A DNA stretch of 64,000 nt from Silurus meridionalis (Eukaryota; Chordata; Actinopteri; Siluriformes; Siluridae): the NCBI RefSeq assembly GCF_014805685.1, contig NC_060906.1, positions 8,014,346-8,078,345 on the forward strand, given 5' to 3'. Positions 25,618 to 47,070 of this stretch are shown here, in pieces; within the stretch, counting starts at the first letter, position 1; each line of letters begins with the position of its first letter. The notes below the pieces were generated by a model that had not been told where the DNA came from, made no database searches, and saw only the letters and a program-made list of their open reading frames with translations. The position numbers and the translations under genes were made by a program.

Positions 25618-26644
25618 TAATAAAAGTTTATTAAAATTTATTTTAAATTAGAAGCCATTGAAATTAGAAGGAACTGATTTACAGGAAGCCCTCTTCTTTT
25701 TTAATGCGTAAATGGTATTTACCTAAAACAATAAATCATTGTATAATGTATAGTTTTTTTTGTACATGTGCACATAAAATCACATCAGATGCTCAAATAA
25801 GTTTCTAAGTTGAGCTCTAAAATGTTTTGTGATCTCATGCACATTGTTGTTAAACAGACTGACAAGATTTGACCCCTCAAAAGCTTCTTCTGTCGACGTG
25901 ACTGTCGTCTTGAGTCGTGTGTAAAATTCTGAATTCAAAAGCATTTACTGATATAGAAAATCCAGAAGATTGGTACATGGAGTAGATCACTTGATAGGTC
26001 TGAACGCTACGGTTTTACAACTATTGATCTCCCACACAGTCTTTCTGCATTAGCAGAGTTGCATTGGAGGACACACAAACATACACGTCTACATTTTTTT
26101 TCTAATTCCTTCCCACTATCCAAAAAAGATCCTGGTAGGTGTACTGGCAAGGCAACAGTATATTGCCCCTAGGTATTAATGAGTGTGTGAATGCGTGGGC
26201 ACGGTGCCCTGACATGGTCCAGCGTCCCATCTGGAATGCATTAGCACCTAGTGCCCAGTGCCCGAAACACACTCTGATACCACTGATCCAATACATCAAA
26301 TAAAATCAGTGTGGCGTGAAACCAGCATGTCTGCTCACACCGTAAATGGAGATGAAAGCCCAGTGGTAGAGTTTTTTTGGCAGAATATACAGTTTTTTAT
26401 TGAGTTGGATTATATGGAAATGATTAAGATGAATGGAAACATTAGAAAATGTATTTTTTGTACGATTATACTGTTTACGTAATAAAAACATACAGTGGTT
26501 TTCAAACATTTATATAATTAGTTAGGTTGTTCATTTTTTTTATTCAATGCCACACAAACAAGAGGTGTAAAACACTAACATTATCAGTGGCACAAAAAAG
26601 AAAACTAAAAAGAGAAATCCATTTACATAAGTCATGAATCAGTG

Positions 26645-26759
26645 ATTTAAGGCTCTGGGTTACTGATCAGAGAGTCAGGGTTTAACCCTGGTATTGCCAG
26701 GCTGCCACTGTTGGGCACTTAGGTGAGGCCCCCAACCCTCTCAGGCCCTCAACCCTTTT

Positions 26760-26762
<3 letters not shown>
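26645..26762 (+). mobile_element. tRNA-derived-like SINE copy
   Basis: Shows ggttactgatcagagagtca and the ctgccactgttgggc block shared with 25390 and 27945. It ends in a TA microsatellite. Confidence 0.6.

Positions 26763-26823
<61 letters not shown>
26763..26823. repeat. (TA)n microsatellite
   Basis: About 30 TA units at the 3' end of the SINE-like copy. Confidence 0.95.
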
Positions 26824-26825
<2 letters not shown>

Positions 26826-27052
26826 TATTATATAGGAATTTTGATTAACACAAAGCTTATTTTTGTGTATATGCTATTTACCTAATAAAGTGAATCATTG
26901 TACAGTGTAAAACCAAAATGTAATTTGAAAAAAAAAAATTAAAATACAAAAACCAAATCAAATGCCCAAATCACACATCCCAGAAACATACATTTCTCTA
27001 TTTTCCCCAAATGCTCTAAAGTAAATACTGTTTTTAAAACTGCTTTCATTTC

Positions 27053-27120
27053 ATTGGTCGGTTTGAATCCTCAGCCATGATGTCAGCTGTTATTATCCCG
27101 TGACCAATAGGAGCGCGGGG
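27053..27120 (+). promoter_or_regulatory. Probable promoter of the PDIK1L/STK35-like kinase
   Basis: An inverted CCAAT box (attgg, 27053-27057) and a direct one (ccaat, 27104-27108) lie about 47 bases apart and are followed by a short GC-rich stretch without a TATA box. An ETS-like cttccg lies near 27157. This resembles a housekeeping-type promoter. Confidence 0.5.
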
Positions 27121-27220
27121 TTGGTTGAAGGCGGGATCCTTTGAAATGCGCTGAACTTCCGCTCCGGTCAGAAACACACGGAAGTACAGCAGGTTCCTGT
27201 TTTCTATGAAGTGTGAATGG
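27121..27220 (+). other. Probable non-coding first exon of the kinase gene
   Basis: Ends at a consensus donor, AATGG|GTGAGTAA, at 27220/27221. It would splice to the acceptor tttcgtttgcag at 30414, making a 3.2-kb leader intron. The 5' end is a guess from the CCAAT position. Confidence 0.5.
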
Positions 27221-27784
27221 GTGAGTAAATTAACATGGTTTTATTATTTAACAAGAAATGCACCTTTACTGCTTTATCATGCACTTAATAAGTACAAGTG
27301 ACTGTTGTAGATGATGTGGGTTGGGATTTATAGCAGAGGGGGGCACAAACTTTTACCTATCAGAAGATCAAACATCAGGCTTGATACCAATTATTAGATT
27401 GGTAATCATATTTAATTATATAAAAAAAGGAAAGTTTCCATGGTTCCTCTCATTTATGATTTCATGATATTTTTGGGGAAAAAAAATATATGTGCACAGT
27501 TTTTTTTTCCCATTTTTCTAGCTGAATAATAACTTATAGTACAAGTATATTATGTTACAAACAATCCCAATTTAGAAACAAGAAACAATGTATAATACAA
27601 TATTCATAATTCATTAATAATTCTATTATCTATTCAGGCTGTAATACACTACAACCATACGCTTGTTATATCAGTGACCCCTAATGACAGGGGTCAAGTT
27701 TTCCTAAATTGGGCAAAAATTCACTTTTCTAAATTTAATTTCAAATTTTGCAGGTCAAAAACAATATATATATTTTTTTAATTA

Positions 27785-27925
27785 CAAGTGAAGATCGGTG
27801 TCAATGGCGTGTTCATATGTTCATGGAGGCGGCTTTGTGCACAGGGGGGATGTGATGCAGGAACAGGTTTGGGGCTCCTTGTTCAAGTGAAGGGAAAATC
27901 TCATGCTGCAGGAAGAAAAGATTGA
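27785..27925 (+). mobile_element. Family A element fragment
   Basis: Contains gcaggaacaggtttggggct and ccttgttcaagtgaaggg, matching the interior of the other family A copies. Confidence 0.55.
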
Positions 27926-27944
27926 TTGATTTACAGTTACAGTG

Positions 27945-28085
27945 GTTTAGGATCTGTGTTACTGATCAGAAGGTTGGGGTTCAAGGCACAGTACCACCAG
28001 GCTGCCACTATTGGGCCCTTGATCAAGGCCCTTAACCCGCTCTACACCAGGGGTGCGGTGTTGTGGCCGCCCCTGAGCTATGACC
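27945..28085 (+). mobile_element. tRNA-derived-like SINE copy
   Basis: The most complete copy: gttactgatcagaaggttgg, a B-box-like ggttcaagg, then the block ending in gggcccttgatcaaggccct. Confidence 0.65.
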
Positions 28086-28109
28086 TCAGCTTAACCAGAT
28101 AAGTAAAAG

Positions 28110-28110
28110 C

Positions 28111-28141
<31 letters not shown>

Positions 28142-28345
28142 GCTTTCTTTCTTTCTTTACATTTACATTTGTGGCATTTGGCAGATGCCCTTATCCAGAG
28201 CGACTTACAACTGAGCAGGGGATGGTTTTATGGCTTTGCTCAAGGGCCCAGCAGTGGCAGCTTGGTGGTGGTGGGATTTGAACCTGTGATCTTCTGATCC
28301 AAAGTCAAATGCCTTAACCACTAAGCTCCCACCTCCCCCTTTTTG
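28110..28345. repeat. (CTTT)n microsatellite followed by a dispersed repeat
   Basis: CTTT units to 28159, then the catttggcagatgcccttat / ccagagcgacttacaac block also present at 4255-4440. Confidence 0.75.
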
Positions 28346-28690
28346 TTTTTTAGCACATTCCAAGAGCTCTCTATCTATAATTAAAATAATTTACATTACA
28401 AATTTGGCCTTCCATCCATCCATCCATCCATCCATCACTTTTTGGTTTTTTCAGCTAATTCTAAGAAGTCTATACTGTATATAATTCAAATAATTTATAT
28501 TACAAATCTTTCTTTCTTTCCGTCCGTCCATCCATCCATCCATCGATTTTTGGTTTTTAGCTTGTTCCAAAACTTACTTACCTATCTACCTTCCATCCAT
28601 CCTTCCATCCATCCTTCCATCCTTCCATCCATCCATCCATCCATCCATCCATCGTTTTAGCTTGTTTCAAAACTTCATTTCATTTTTTCT
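28346..28690. repeat. Tandem array of about 100-base units with (CCAT)n cores
   Basis: Three imperfect units repeat a phrase of the type ttggttttttagc...ttcca...tttacattacaaat followed by CCAT tetranucleotides (cores at 28410-28436, 28525-28543 and 28589-28654). Confidence 0.7.
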
Positions 28691-28734
28691 TTCTCCCATT
28701 TTCTTTTCTCCTCATAAATGGCATGTTGGACCAC

Positions 28735-28930
28735 ATCATGGATCAATATCAATATCTTCATGAATCTGGCTTTGTGCACAGTGGTATAATCATGCTGGAA
28801 CAGGTTTGGGTCCCCTAGTTCAAGTGAAGGGAGAATTTAATGCTACAGCATTCAGTGACATACAACAACAACAACAACAAAACACATATGGAAAAGTCAG
28901 GTGTCCCAATACTTTTGTCAGTAGAGTGTA
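28735..28930 (+). mobile_element. Family A element, truncated
   Basis: Contains catgctggaacaggtttggg and ends cccaatacttttgtcagtag. The left part is missing. Confidence 0.65.
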
Positions 28931-29696
28931 TCCAGATTATGGTTTATTGATTTCACTTTATTTTAATCATGTACTTTTTTCCACCCTCTGGTCTTTAAAC
29001 GTTTTAATCGTCTCCAATACCTGAATTCTCCATCTCCATACCTGAATTTTAATCCTTCAGGAAATATTCGTTTATTTATTTACCTGCCTTGTTTGAGAAA
29101 ATAATCAACAGTATACCGTATATTCAATATACCATGACACAAAACTTATGCATAATGTGATGCAACACAACGTTCTGGTTTCAACCCGAAGTGCATAACG
29201 GCATGATCTGGAGTGCGTCGTTCCACTTGTAGCACAAAGGTTTGCAATTGATGGCGAAAATCCTCAACAATGTATCACGCATTTCAAAAGGTTTTCAAAC
29301 ATCGTTTATGTTTTGCGAAAGCTCCGAGTGACAAGTTGGTTCCTGTTTTCACCTCGGGTATCGCTTACCAGCATCTCAGGAACTAGAATTGGTACAACCG
29401 ATACAAGGAAGTAGGGCACGTTTTTTTCTCCCCACTCGGATTCAGTGGTGTAAGAATGTGATAAGAATCAGATTAGCAATTTCGAACTTTCCACGAGCCA
29501 CGTTTTTACACTTATTTGAATATTACCAGTATGAAATCTTTGACTTTAGTGTATTTTAATGAAATTTCTTCGAAATGGTCTAAATGTATGAAACCTACGC
29601 ATTTAAAACATCATTATTACTTAGAACATGTAAAATGTTAATTACTGTAAGAGGTTTTTCATGATGCCATACACCAATATGACGTTATACCATTAT

Positions 29697-30243
29697 GACT
29701 GGTGAAGTAAATAACACTGATTATCTCATCATCATGGCACCTGTTAGTTGTTGGATATATTTTTAGGCATCTAGTGAACATTTTGTTCTCAAAGTTGACG
29801 TGTGAGAAGCAGGAAAAATGGGCGAGCGTAAGGATTTGAGCGAGTTGTGACGACTAGACGACTGGGTCAGAGCATCTCCAAAACTGCAGCTTTTGTGGGA
29901 TGTTCCCGGTCTGCAGTGGTCAGTATCTATCAAAAGTGGTCCAAGGAAGGAACAGTGGTGAACCGGCGACAGGGTCGTGGGCAGCCGAGGTTAATTGATG
30001 TACATGTGGAGCGAATGCTGGACCGCGTGGTCCGATCCAACAGACGAACTGCTGTTTTTTACCGGTGTTCATTAAAGTCAGGGAACCATGTGATCCAGTT
30101 ATCTAAACCATAGCATTAAGCACTTGCCAAAAGTCATTCACATCCTTCTACTTGCCCTTTTTGGCTGTTTACCTGCTGCCTAATGTAATCTCACCCCTTG
30201 ACAGGTGCCATTGTAATGAGATAATCAGTGTTATTCACTTCTT
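29697..30243 (+). mobile_element. Internally deleted Tc1-like transposon
   Basis: Both ends survive as inverted repeats: aataacactgattatctcat near 29709 and atgagataatcagtgttatt near 30217. Between them only the transposase helix-turn-helix region remains (SISKTAAFVGCSRSAVVSIY at about 29870-29930), and the catalytic domain is deleted. It sits in the leader intron of the kinase, about 170 bases upstream of the coding-exon acceptor. Confidence 0.75.
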
Positions 30244-30480
30244 CTGTTGTGTGATAATCTTCTGACCAATCAGAACAGAGATATCAGTTAATATTTCTAC
30301 AGAGCCAAGCAAAAAAATAGTTACAGTAAGACATTTTATCGCTACAAGTGAATTTGGTGTTGCAATGATCTGCTGTGGTTTGATGTAAACATCATTAGTT
30401 TTTTTCGTTTGCAGCTCAAAGCTACAGAACCTTCTTCGCCCATGAGTACCACATTATAATCCAGTGAGGATAAAACCATC

Positions 30481-39937
<9,457 letters not shown>

Positions 39938-40110
39938 TCTCCGAACCCTTTTCCTTCTTCACTTGTCATTTCTTCCTCAGAACTCGTCCTGCTTCCTTCA
40001 TCATGGATTACGACTTCTTAGGCTTTTAAGTAGAAACGTATTAGAGATGTCTAGCGTTTATAGCGTTCGCTTACATGCCTGCATTTATGGATTGTTCAAA
40101 TATTTAAAAT

Positions 40111-40116
40111 AATAAA
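40111..40116 (+). terminator. Probable kinase polyadenylation signal
   Basis: AATAAA 174 bases past the stop codon, the first on this strand after the coding sequence. Confidence 0.65.
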
Positions 40117-41179
40117 AGCTTGCGATTTCTCTGTAGCAAAACGCTAAAAACAATCGCAGGCTCGAGAGAAAGATTTCGGCTTCATCAGTCTACTTGAGGC
40201 CGCGGAATGTAGGTCTAAATGTCTCAGAGGACTGTGCTAATGTTGCAAAAGTAACCCTCTTTATATATTTCAGTCAGGTAATAAAATAGCTGGTATTAGC
40301 GTACCTAAACCGTCATGCCACAAGCTAGCTACTAAGACGAAAATGAATATTAGCTAGCTAGATACACAAGTTACTAAAAGAATGATCAAACGCTAGCTAT
40401 CCTGTTAGCGCTTATTTTATTAGTGACATTACATATGAATTTAGCTACTTTATTTTTTTTTATTATATTAGCTACTATCTGTTAGCTACTAAAACAAGAG
40501 GTATTAAAGCCTTTTCCAGTCTTTGGATGTACCATTAAACATTGTGGATTCTAGAGAATGGGCTGTCACAGGCAAATTACACAGAATTCTTTTGAATTTG
40601 AGAGAAAAAACATGCCAGAAAAGCAGACATGAAAGTACCTTCATGTGACTTGCAGATCATTACGTCGCTGATCAGCACATGACGAACGCAGACATTGTAG
40701 GTCATTCCGTCCTTGTTAAGCTACAACGTAAGCATCCATCACAAAGATATGACAGTCGCAGCATGACAATATGCCAGGAAAGATAACAGGAAGGAGTCAC
40801 ACAAACTGGGTAAATTACTCCTGGTAGAATAACTGAAGTCATTTAGAATATTACCCAACAATCAACCATAACAGTGTCTTGAGAAACCACTTCTCCTGTT
40901 CGCATTGCTCACAGACGTAACCGCTGAATATCCTCAGAGTCGGCCAGCGCTCGCCATCCCAGACTGCATAAAAGACGCAATTTCCTCCTGTTTCTTTATT
41001 TTATTTGAATAAATAATTTTACAAAACCGCTGTGTCCATTTACTGATTACAACTTCCTTACTGCTAAATCCTAACCTAATGTAGGATTTAACCAAATCCT
41101 CCACATCCATTTTATGTAAAACAGTGAAACTTTTCTCAGAATTTTGTGATTTTTCTTTTTCTCATTGCTACGACTTTAT
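40117..41179. other. Intergenic DNA between the kinase and elp3
   Basis: No exon seen. Some phrases (gctagctactaa) recur between 38370-38780 and 40270-40500, suggesting a decayed shared repeat. Confidence 0.45.
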
Positions 41180-41720
41180 TCTTCTAAAATCTCCACATTT
41201 GGAGAATAAAGTCGAAATTAGTGGAAAGTGGAATTTTTTTTTGAAGATGAAGCGGAATATTTTTATATTTGAAATATTTCGAAAATAATTTTGAAATTTT
41301 GAAAATATTGTGAACATTTTGGGAGAATAAATTGGAAATATTTGAAGAATAAAATTGAAATTACAAGAATGAAGTGAAAATATTTTGCTCAATTTGAAAT
41401 TTTAAGAATATAGTGGAAATTTGGGGAGAATAAAATGCAAATATTTGAAGAATACTTTATTCTCAAAATATCACTGACGTTATTCTCCCAAAATGTCCAC
41501 TATATTTTTAAAATTTCAAATTTATTCTCGAAATATTTCAAATTGATCAAAATATTTCCGCTTCATCTTCAAACAATTTCCACTTCATTCTTGTAATTTC
41601 GACATCATTTTCCAAATATTTGCACTTTATTCTCCCTAAATTTTCACTATATTCTCAAAATTTTACTTAATTTTTGCATTTTCGTATTTATTCTCCAAAA
41701 GAAATCCACTTTCTTCATAT
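41180..41720. repeat. Imperfect large inverted repeat of 'attctc' units
   Basis: The left half is built of ggagaataaa...gaaat words on the plus strand. From about 41456 the same words appear inverted (tttattctc...aaatatttc). Phrases such as gaagatgaagcgga (41243) and tccgcttcatcttc (41559) pair exactly, with the symmetry centre near 41410. Shorter related words continue at 42000-42110. Confidence 0.75.
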
Positions 41721-43382
41721 TTTCTCATTTTATTTGTCACATAAATACACAAAGTATTTACGACATGCAGTGAAATGCTTTTTCCAACATTTAAACATGA
41801 AAAAAGAAATAGAACATATGGATAAAAAAAAAATGTAAGTAAATAAATAAAAAATATATAAAAATATATGTATATACATGAATTCTAGAAGGGGATGAAT
41901 GAGTATGGCAAATATTGACATTACAAATTAAAGACAATCCAACTAAATTACTTTTAAGTGTCCATGTGCAGTGTAGTGTGGTATAAAGTGACACACTTCT
42001 CCAAATATTTCAATTTTAGTCGAAAGATTTGGAGAAAAACATCGAAATCACAAGAATATTCTCAAAATATTTTAAAGTGAATATTCTTGTCATTTCGTAT
42101 TTATTCTCATCATCGTAGATTTATTTAATAAACATTTTAACGTGGCACTGAAATGCCGTAGTAAAATAGTGTTTATTTGTTGAGAAAGGAAACGGAAAAA
42201 AAAGACAATGTGATGTTGCTGTATTAATTTTCGAGTCAGAAATGTGCACTTTAAGGACAGGCGAATTCTGCACAATCCATATACTATGAGATTTAAGCGA
42301 ATCACTGCACGGTGATTTAGCGGTTTAATTTCAGGAGAAGTCGTAGCGGTTGCTCAGCTGAACGGAGCGTCCAGCGCTCGGGCGGAGGAAAGGAGATGGA
42401 GTTCGTGGGAGAACTGCAAGAACGCAGTGGTGGGGAAAAAAATGACATTTGTATCATTCGAAATGATTGCCTCTGTATTTTCCATCCTTGTCAAACGGTC
42501 TTGCAGCTCCGAGCTCCCCTCAGTCTTCCACAGGAAATGAAACTTCCAGCTTCCAGGATGATGGATCTAGATTAAACCTGCCTGGATCCGAAACGTTTCT
42601 CATGGACGAGCTGTCGTACATCAAACACGGGGCAGAGGTGCTTGAAAGTTTGTGAACCCTTTTACTCTTGATTTCGCAGTAAATTTGAGCTGAAAATGCC
42701 ATCGTCTTAAAGCATAGAAAAAAATGGATGGGAAGAAGTCCTGGATCAGTTACAGACCATAATACTATCAAAACTACGTTTCAGGGATAAAGTGCTTACT
42801 CAGGATTGCACTCCCTCTAAAAATAACATTCATCATTTAACTAAAATGTTTTTTTTTCCCCCAGACAGGCAAATAGCATTAGGACAATTGAGTACCTTGG
42901 AGGCTCAGTGGTGGATGAAGTCCACAAACCATGTATTTGAATAAAATATGACTCCAATAAAAGTAGAAATTTTCACTTGAGTAAAAGTACTAATGTATTT
43001 GCCTTCAAATGTACTTAAGCAACCAAAGTGCTATGATTTATTACGGCTATAATGTTCCTATTATTATTTTTATCACAAGACTCAACTTAGTTAATGTGAA
43101 AAGACTCTGTTCCTCTCAGCACACTGATCTATTAATAGAATTATTTTAATGACTCAAACACTGTTTGATATCTATTCAAATTATCACGAGCTCAAAACCT
43201 TCTGGATTTTCTTCCATCAGTTCTTCCTCTCTAAATGTTCTGCTGTTGAACTGATGCTGAACTGTATGTTGCTGATCAGTAGTTTTAATCCACCAAATAA
43301 AAATAAATGACTGATTTTGCAAAATATCAAATATTTGACTGTGAAATGTAACGTTAAAAGTCAACGTTTGCCCAAATGGAAA
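41721..43382. other. Intergenic DNA, no gene seen
   Basis: AT-rich. The plus frame 42467-42655 lacks known domains. gcttgaaagtttgtgaaccc at 42640 resembles a mariner-type terminal repeat, but no second end was found. Confidence 0.4.
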
Positions 43383-43940
43383 TACAGCGGTGTGAAAAAG
43401 TGTTTGCCCCCTTCATAATTTCTTCTCTTTTTTTTTTTTGCATGTTGTGTCACACTTGAATGTTTCAACTCATCAAACTATTTTAAATATAAATCTAAGA
43501 TTACACAAGTGAACACATGCAGTTTTTAAATGAAGGTTTTTATTATTGAGGGAAAATACAATCCAAAACTACATGACCCTGTGTGAAAAAGTGTTTGCCC
43601 CCTAAACCTAATAACTGGTTGGGCCGTCCTTAGCAGCAACACCTGCAATCGAGTCTGTTACAGCACTGTGGAGGAATTTTGGTCACTCATCTATGCAGAA
43701 TTATTGTAATTCATCCACATTGGAGGGATTCTGAGCATGAACTGCCTTTTTAAGGTCATGCCACAGCAATAGGATTCAGGTCAGAACTTTGACTAGGCCA
43801 CTCCATAGTCTTCAGCAGTTCAGCATTCATTTACTTTTTGGATCAGAACCTAAGTTCGCTTCAGCTTGAGGTCATGAACAGGAATTAAACACGAAATTAC
43901 AGTGTGACAAACATGCAAAAGAATAAGAAATCAAACTTTG
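43383..43940. mobile_element. Deletion derivative of a Tc1-like transposon
   Basis: The left end has acagcggtgtgaaaaagtgt followed by ttgccccct, a well-known fish Tc1 terminus, and repeats it at about 43582. The segment 43880-43940 (gtgacaaacatgcaaaagaa) resembles the opposite end's inner part. Transposase sequence is mostly gone. Confidence 0.6.
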
Positions 43941-44199
43941 TTACTGTCCACCACTGTGGATGATCACGGGTTTAAGTTGTTGAGTCTGGAATTTCTTTCA
44001 ACGCCTGAATTCAAATGAAAAACCACGTGTTTCCGCATAGACCATGTACACACTTATAGCCTGATCAAGACCAGACCATTCAGATAATGGCGCTCAGTAA
44101 TCATGAGATGCAAATAAAACTAACCGTAACCTCACGCCCTCTGCCCAGGAAGGACGTAATGCATGTTGTGTGGCCTTTACCCCTATACCCTTTGTTTTA

Positions 44200-44800
44200 T
44201 GCCCCACTAGTTTGTAGCTCATACACCATGGGCAGCTCTGGAGCTTCCAATTTAATTTCATAAAACAGTGCAACTTGATTATCTATAATTCCCGGGATAT
44301 AAAGGTCTCTGAAGGTCGAGCTGATGAATCAGACGAACGGCACCTGACCCACACCGGCCGTCCTTCATTGTTCCACTGGTGTCCAATAAAAATCACGAGA
44401 CGAGGCACTGGCGGGAAATCGCGCGTGCGACGTGTGCGTTTAATCACGCGGTGTAAAAGAAGAGACGAGAACAAAAGAAAAACTCGGGCCTGTGAACCGG
44501 TTCACTGGAATGCTTTTTTTTTTTTTTCAGAACAAGAGCGGTTTCAGTCATCGCTCGGGTGACACCTTGACTCCCGAGACGGAGACATAATTGGGTATTG
44601 CGATGTTAAATGAAGCAGCAAAAACCCATCAACAGAGATATCACGAGCTCTCCCACGACGTGAAGATGCTTTGCCACCCCGGGGGATCCTTGATGGAAAT
44701 TGGCAGCAAGGCAGCAGGGCTCGACGCAGATTTAGTAAAAAATCAGATCGCGAACGACGCAGATTGGAACTTTTATTGCTAACAAGGACGGAGGCAATTT
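44200..44800. other. Non-repetitive block, candidate conserved element
   Basis: Two stretches (44200-44500 and 44590-44785) have balanced composition and no similarity to other parts of the window. No splice-flanked reading frame was found. The remaining 44801-45345 is ordinary intergenic DNA. Confidence 0.35.
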
Positions 44801-45345
44801 AATTCCGTGACTATGGAGACTATGGAGTTTTTTTTTTTTTTTCTTTCCTCCTATTAGACTTCTGCTGCTTTTTAATGCGTGTTTGATATCGTTTCCATTG
44901 ACGGAACATATCGATAGTTATACATTTACATGGACAAACGTTTGTGGACATCTGATGGTAAGATTGGTATTAGAATCTTTGCTGTTGGAAAAACCTCCAC
45001 TCTTCTGGGAAGAGCTTCCACTAGATTCTAGCAAAGTATCGCTAAACTCGCACTTCCCCGTAGCTGCAAAATAAAATCCGAGCGATTTACTCCGATAACA
45101 GAAAGCTGATTGGCTGTTGCAACGTTGGTCTCATTTATAGTCGTAATACAGCAAATTATATTTGGACCAGTGAAAGAAAACACCACCAAGGAAACTAAAG
45201 TGCTGCGGGAGCATGGTAACTAGTATTCCAGGTAGCGTTACGTGAGCATCGGAAAACGACGAACAGTTTAAAATTAATTAAGACTGAGAAAAGCGAATTT
45301 GAGACTCTTCAAGGTTCAATTTTGATTAGTAAATTTGACACTTTT

Positions 45346-46172
45346 CAGGGCTGTAACGATTCCTTGATAACTCGAGGTGGAACTCGAGGCAAAATGATGC
45401 TTCGTTTAGTCTATTAAACTACACACTGAGCACTGCGTTTCCCATCGACCATTATTACTGACGCACCACCCGCTAAACTCTGGACAGGTTTTTTTTTTTT
45501 TGGCCAATCGGGCAGCGTTTACACATTTAAAATGTAATCAGCTTCAATCAATAGAATCGCATGGTATTAAACTAAACCTTCAAACCCTGGAGAGAACTCT
45601 GTCTAACAATCAGCTCTGGAGGAGAGGAAACAAGACAGATGAAGTGGAGGAGCCTCGTTCACACACCAACAGCTTTAAAATTCAGGCCCACAACATGGTT
45701 ACCGGTGGATGCACCAGAAATGTCGGATGTTTACAAGGAAAAAAAGTGGCAAATAGGATCGGATTCAGGCCCAAGAAAAAGACTGAAAGTTTCCAAAATT
45801 TGTGATCATTTCAACCTAAAACATAAAGCAAACACCATACAGCACCGTTATAAAAAAAAAAAAAAAAAAAACTTTTTATCTGAAATTAATTTTTATTTAT
45901 AATTCCTTTCACGTGTTATTTTTATGTAATATGGCAATTAAATGCACTAAATGGGTTTAGTTTTCAGAGATATTCTTGTATACAGTTTAAGCAATAAAAT
46001 TCTTTCTAATAAAAAAGGAAACAATTTAATTTCAATTTTAAGAGACCCGTCTTATTTTCTCTTGTATATTTAGTATTGCGTTTTAATAAAGGATTGCTTT
46101 ATATCCAATTACTCGATTAATCATTGAAACAATGTGTAGAATTCTACTAATATAATCGATAGCTACAGCTCT
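45346..46172. mobile_element. hAT-like non-autonomous element
   Basis: The left end reads cagggctgtaacgat and the right end (inverted) agagctgtagctatcgat, both of the agggctgtaacgat type seen in fish hAT elements. The interior has a poly-A run and no transposase. Confidence 0.5.
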
Positions 46173-46343
46173 AGTTAAATGGTTATGGTCAATTTTAAAT
46201 GCAGACCTGAATCCCACTGACTTCCTGTGGAGTGATTTGGGAAAAGAACCGTGATCATCTCTACATGCTTGAGCAGACCAAAAAACGCCTAATAACGACT
46301 CATATTGCAAGCACAAGGGGATTAAAGATTGCAGTTAAAGGGG

Positions 46344-46785
46344 GTACACATACACTACATGGTCAAGTTAGTGGACACCTGACCATCAAAAAATCCCCAT
46401 TGGTGTGTGCTTTTTGAACATCATATCCACATATTGCTGTCCTAAAACCTTCTACTCTTCTTCACTAGATTTTATGGAAATTTTTGTTCATTCGTTAATA
46501 GAGTCATGTAGTGATGTAGGTGAGGTGAGGAGGCCTGGGGTGCAGAGAGCATTCACATTCGTCCCAAAGGTGTTCAATAGGGTTTAGAGCTCTATAGCAG
46601 GAGATCTTCCACTCCAACCCATGGACGGTAGATCTTCATGGAGCTGGATTTGGGCGCAAGTCCGGGTCCCCTAGTTCATGTAAAGCGGGAAATTCCATGT
46701 TCCTGCATCCGTAGACGTTCTGTACAATCGTATATGGGTGGAAAGAATCACGTGTCCCAATATTTTTGTCAGTATGGTGGCGTGT
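46344..46785 (+). mobile_element. Family A element next to the elp3 3' end
   Basis: The left end includes acatggtcaagttagtggac and the right end cgtgtcccaatatttttgtc. The interior contains gatgtaggtgaggtgaggag and ctctatagcagg, as in the other copies. Its right end lies about 40 bases from the elp3 polyadenylation signal. Confidence 0.75.
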
Positions 46786-46824
46786 AATTCAATTCAATCA
46801 CGACAACAGGTGAGATAAAAATTC

Positions 46825-46830
46825 TTTATT
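46825..46830 (-). terminator. Probable elp3 polyadenylation signal
   Basis: AATAAA on the minus strand 164 bases past the elp3 stop codon. Confidence 0.65.
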
Positions 46831-46993
46831 TGTCAAAAAAAAAAAAAAAAAGAAGAGAACGAGACGGATGAGTAATTCAGTTACAGGAAGCCAGATACGA
46901 GGTGGAATTTAGCTGGAATATGTTGTCATTTCTCCCTCTTTTGGTAAAATTTGTCTTTCTCAGACCAAAGAAAAAAACCAACCCATCCCGCTT

Positions 46994-47070
46994 TCAGTCC
47001 AAGCGTTTCACCATGTACGGCCCCTCGAGCTCGTAACCCATCTTCCTGTAATAATTCCGAGTCCCTACAC
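46994..47070 (-). CDS. elp3: elp3 last exon
   Basis: 77 bases after a TTGCAG acceptor. With the split Gly it reads [19 protein letters not shown]... and ends TGA. It is the end of the GNAT fold. Confidence 0.95.

Noticed and set aside
42467..42655. Possible small exon with a Ser-rich frame
   Set aside because: No splice partner identified, and it overlaps a mariner-like terminal phrase at 42640.
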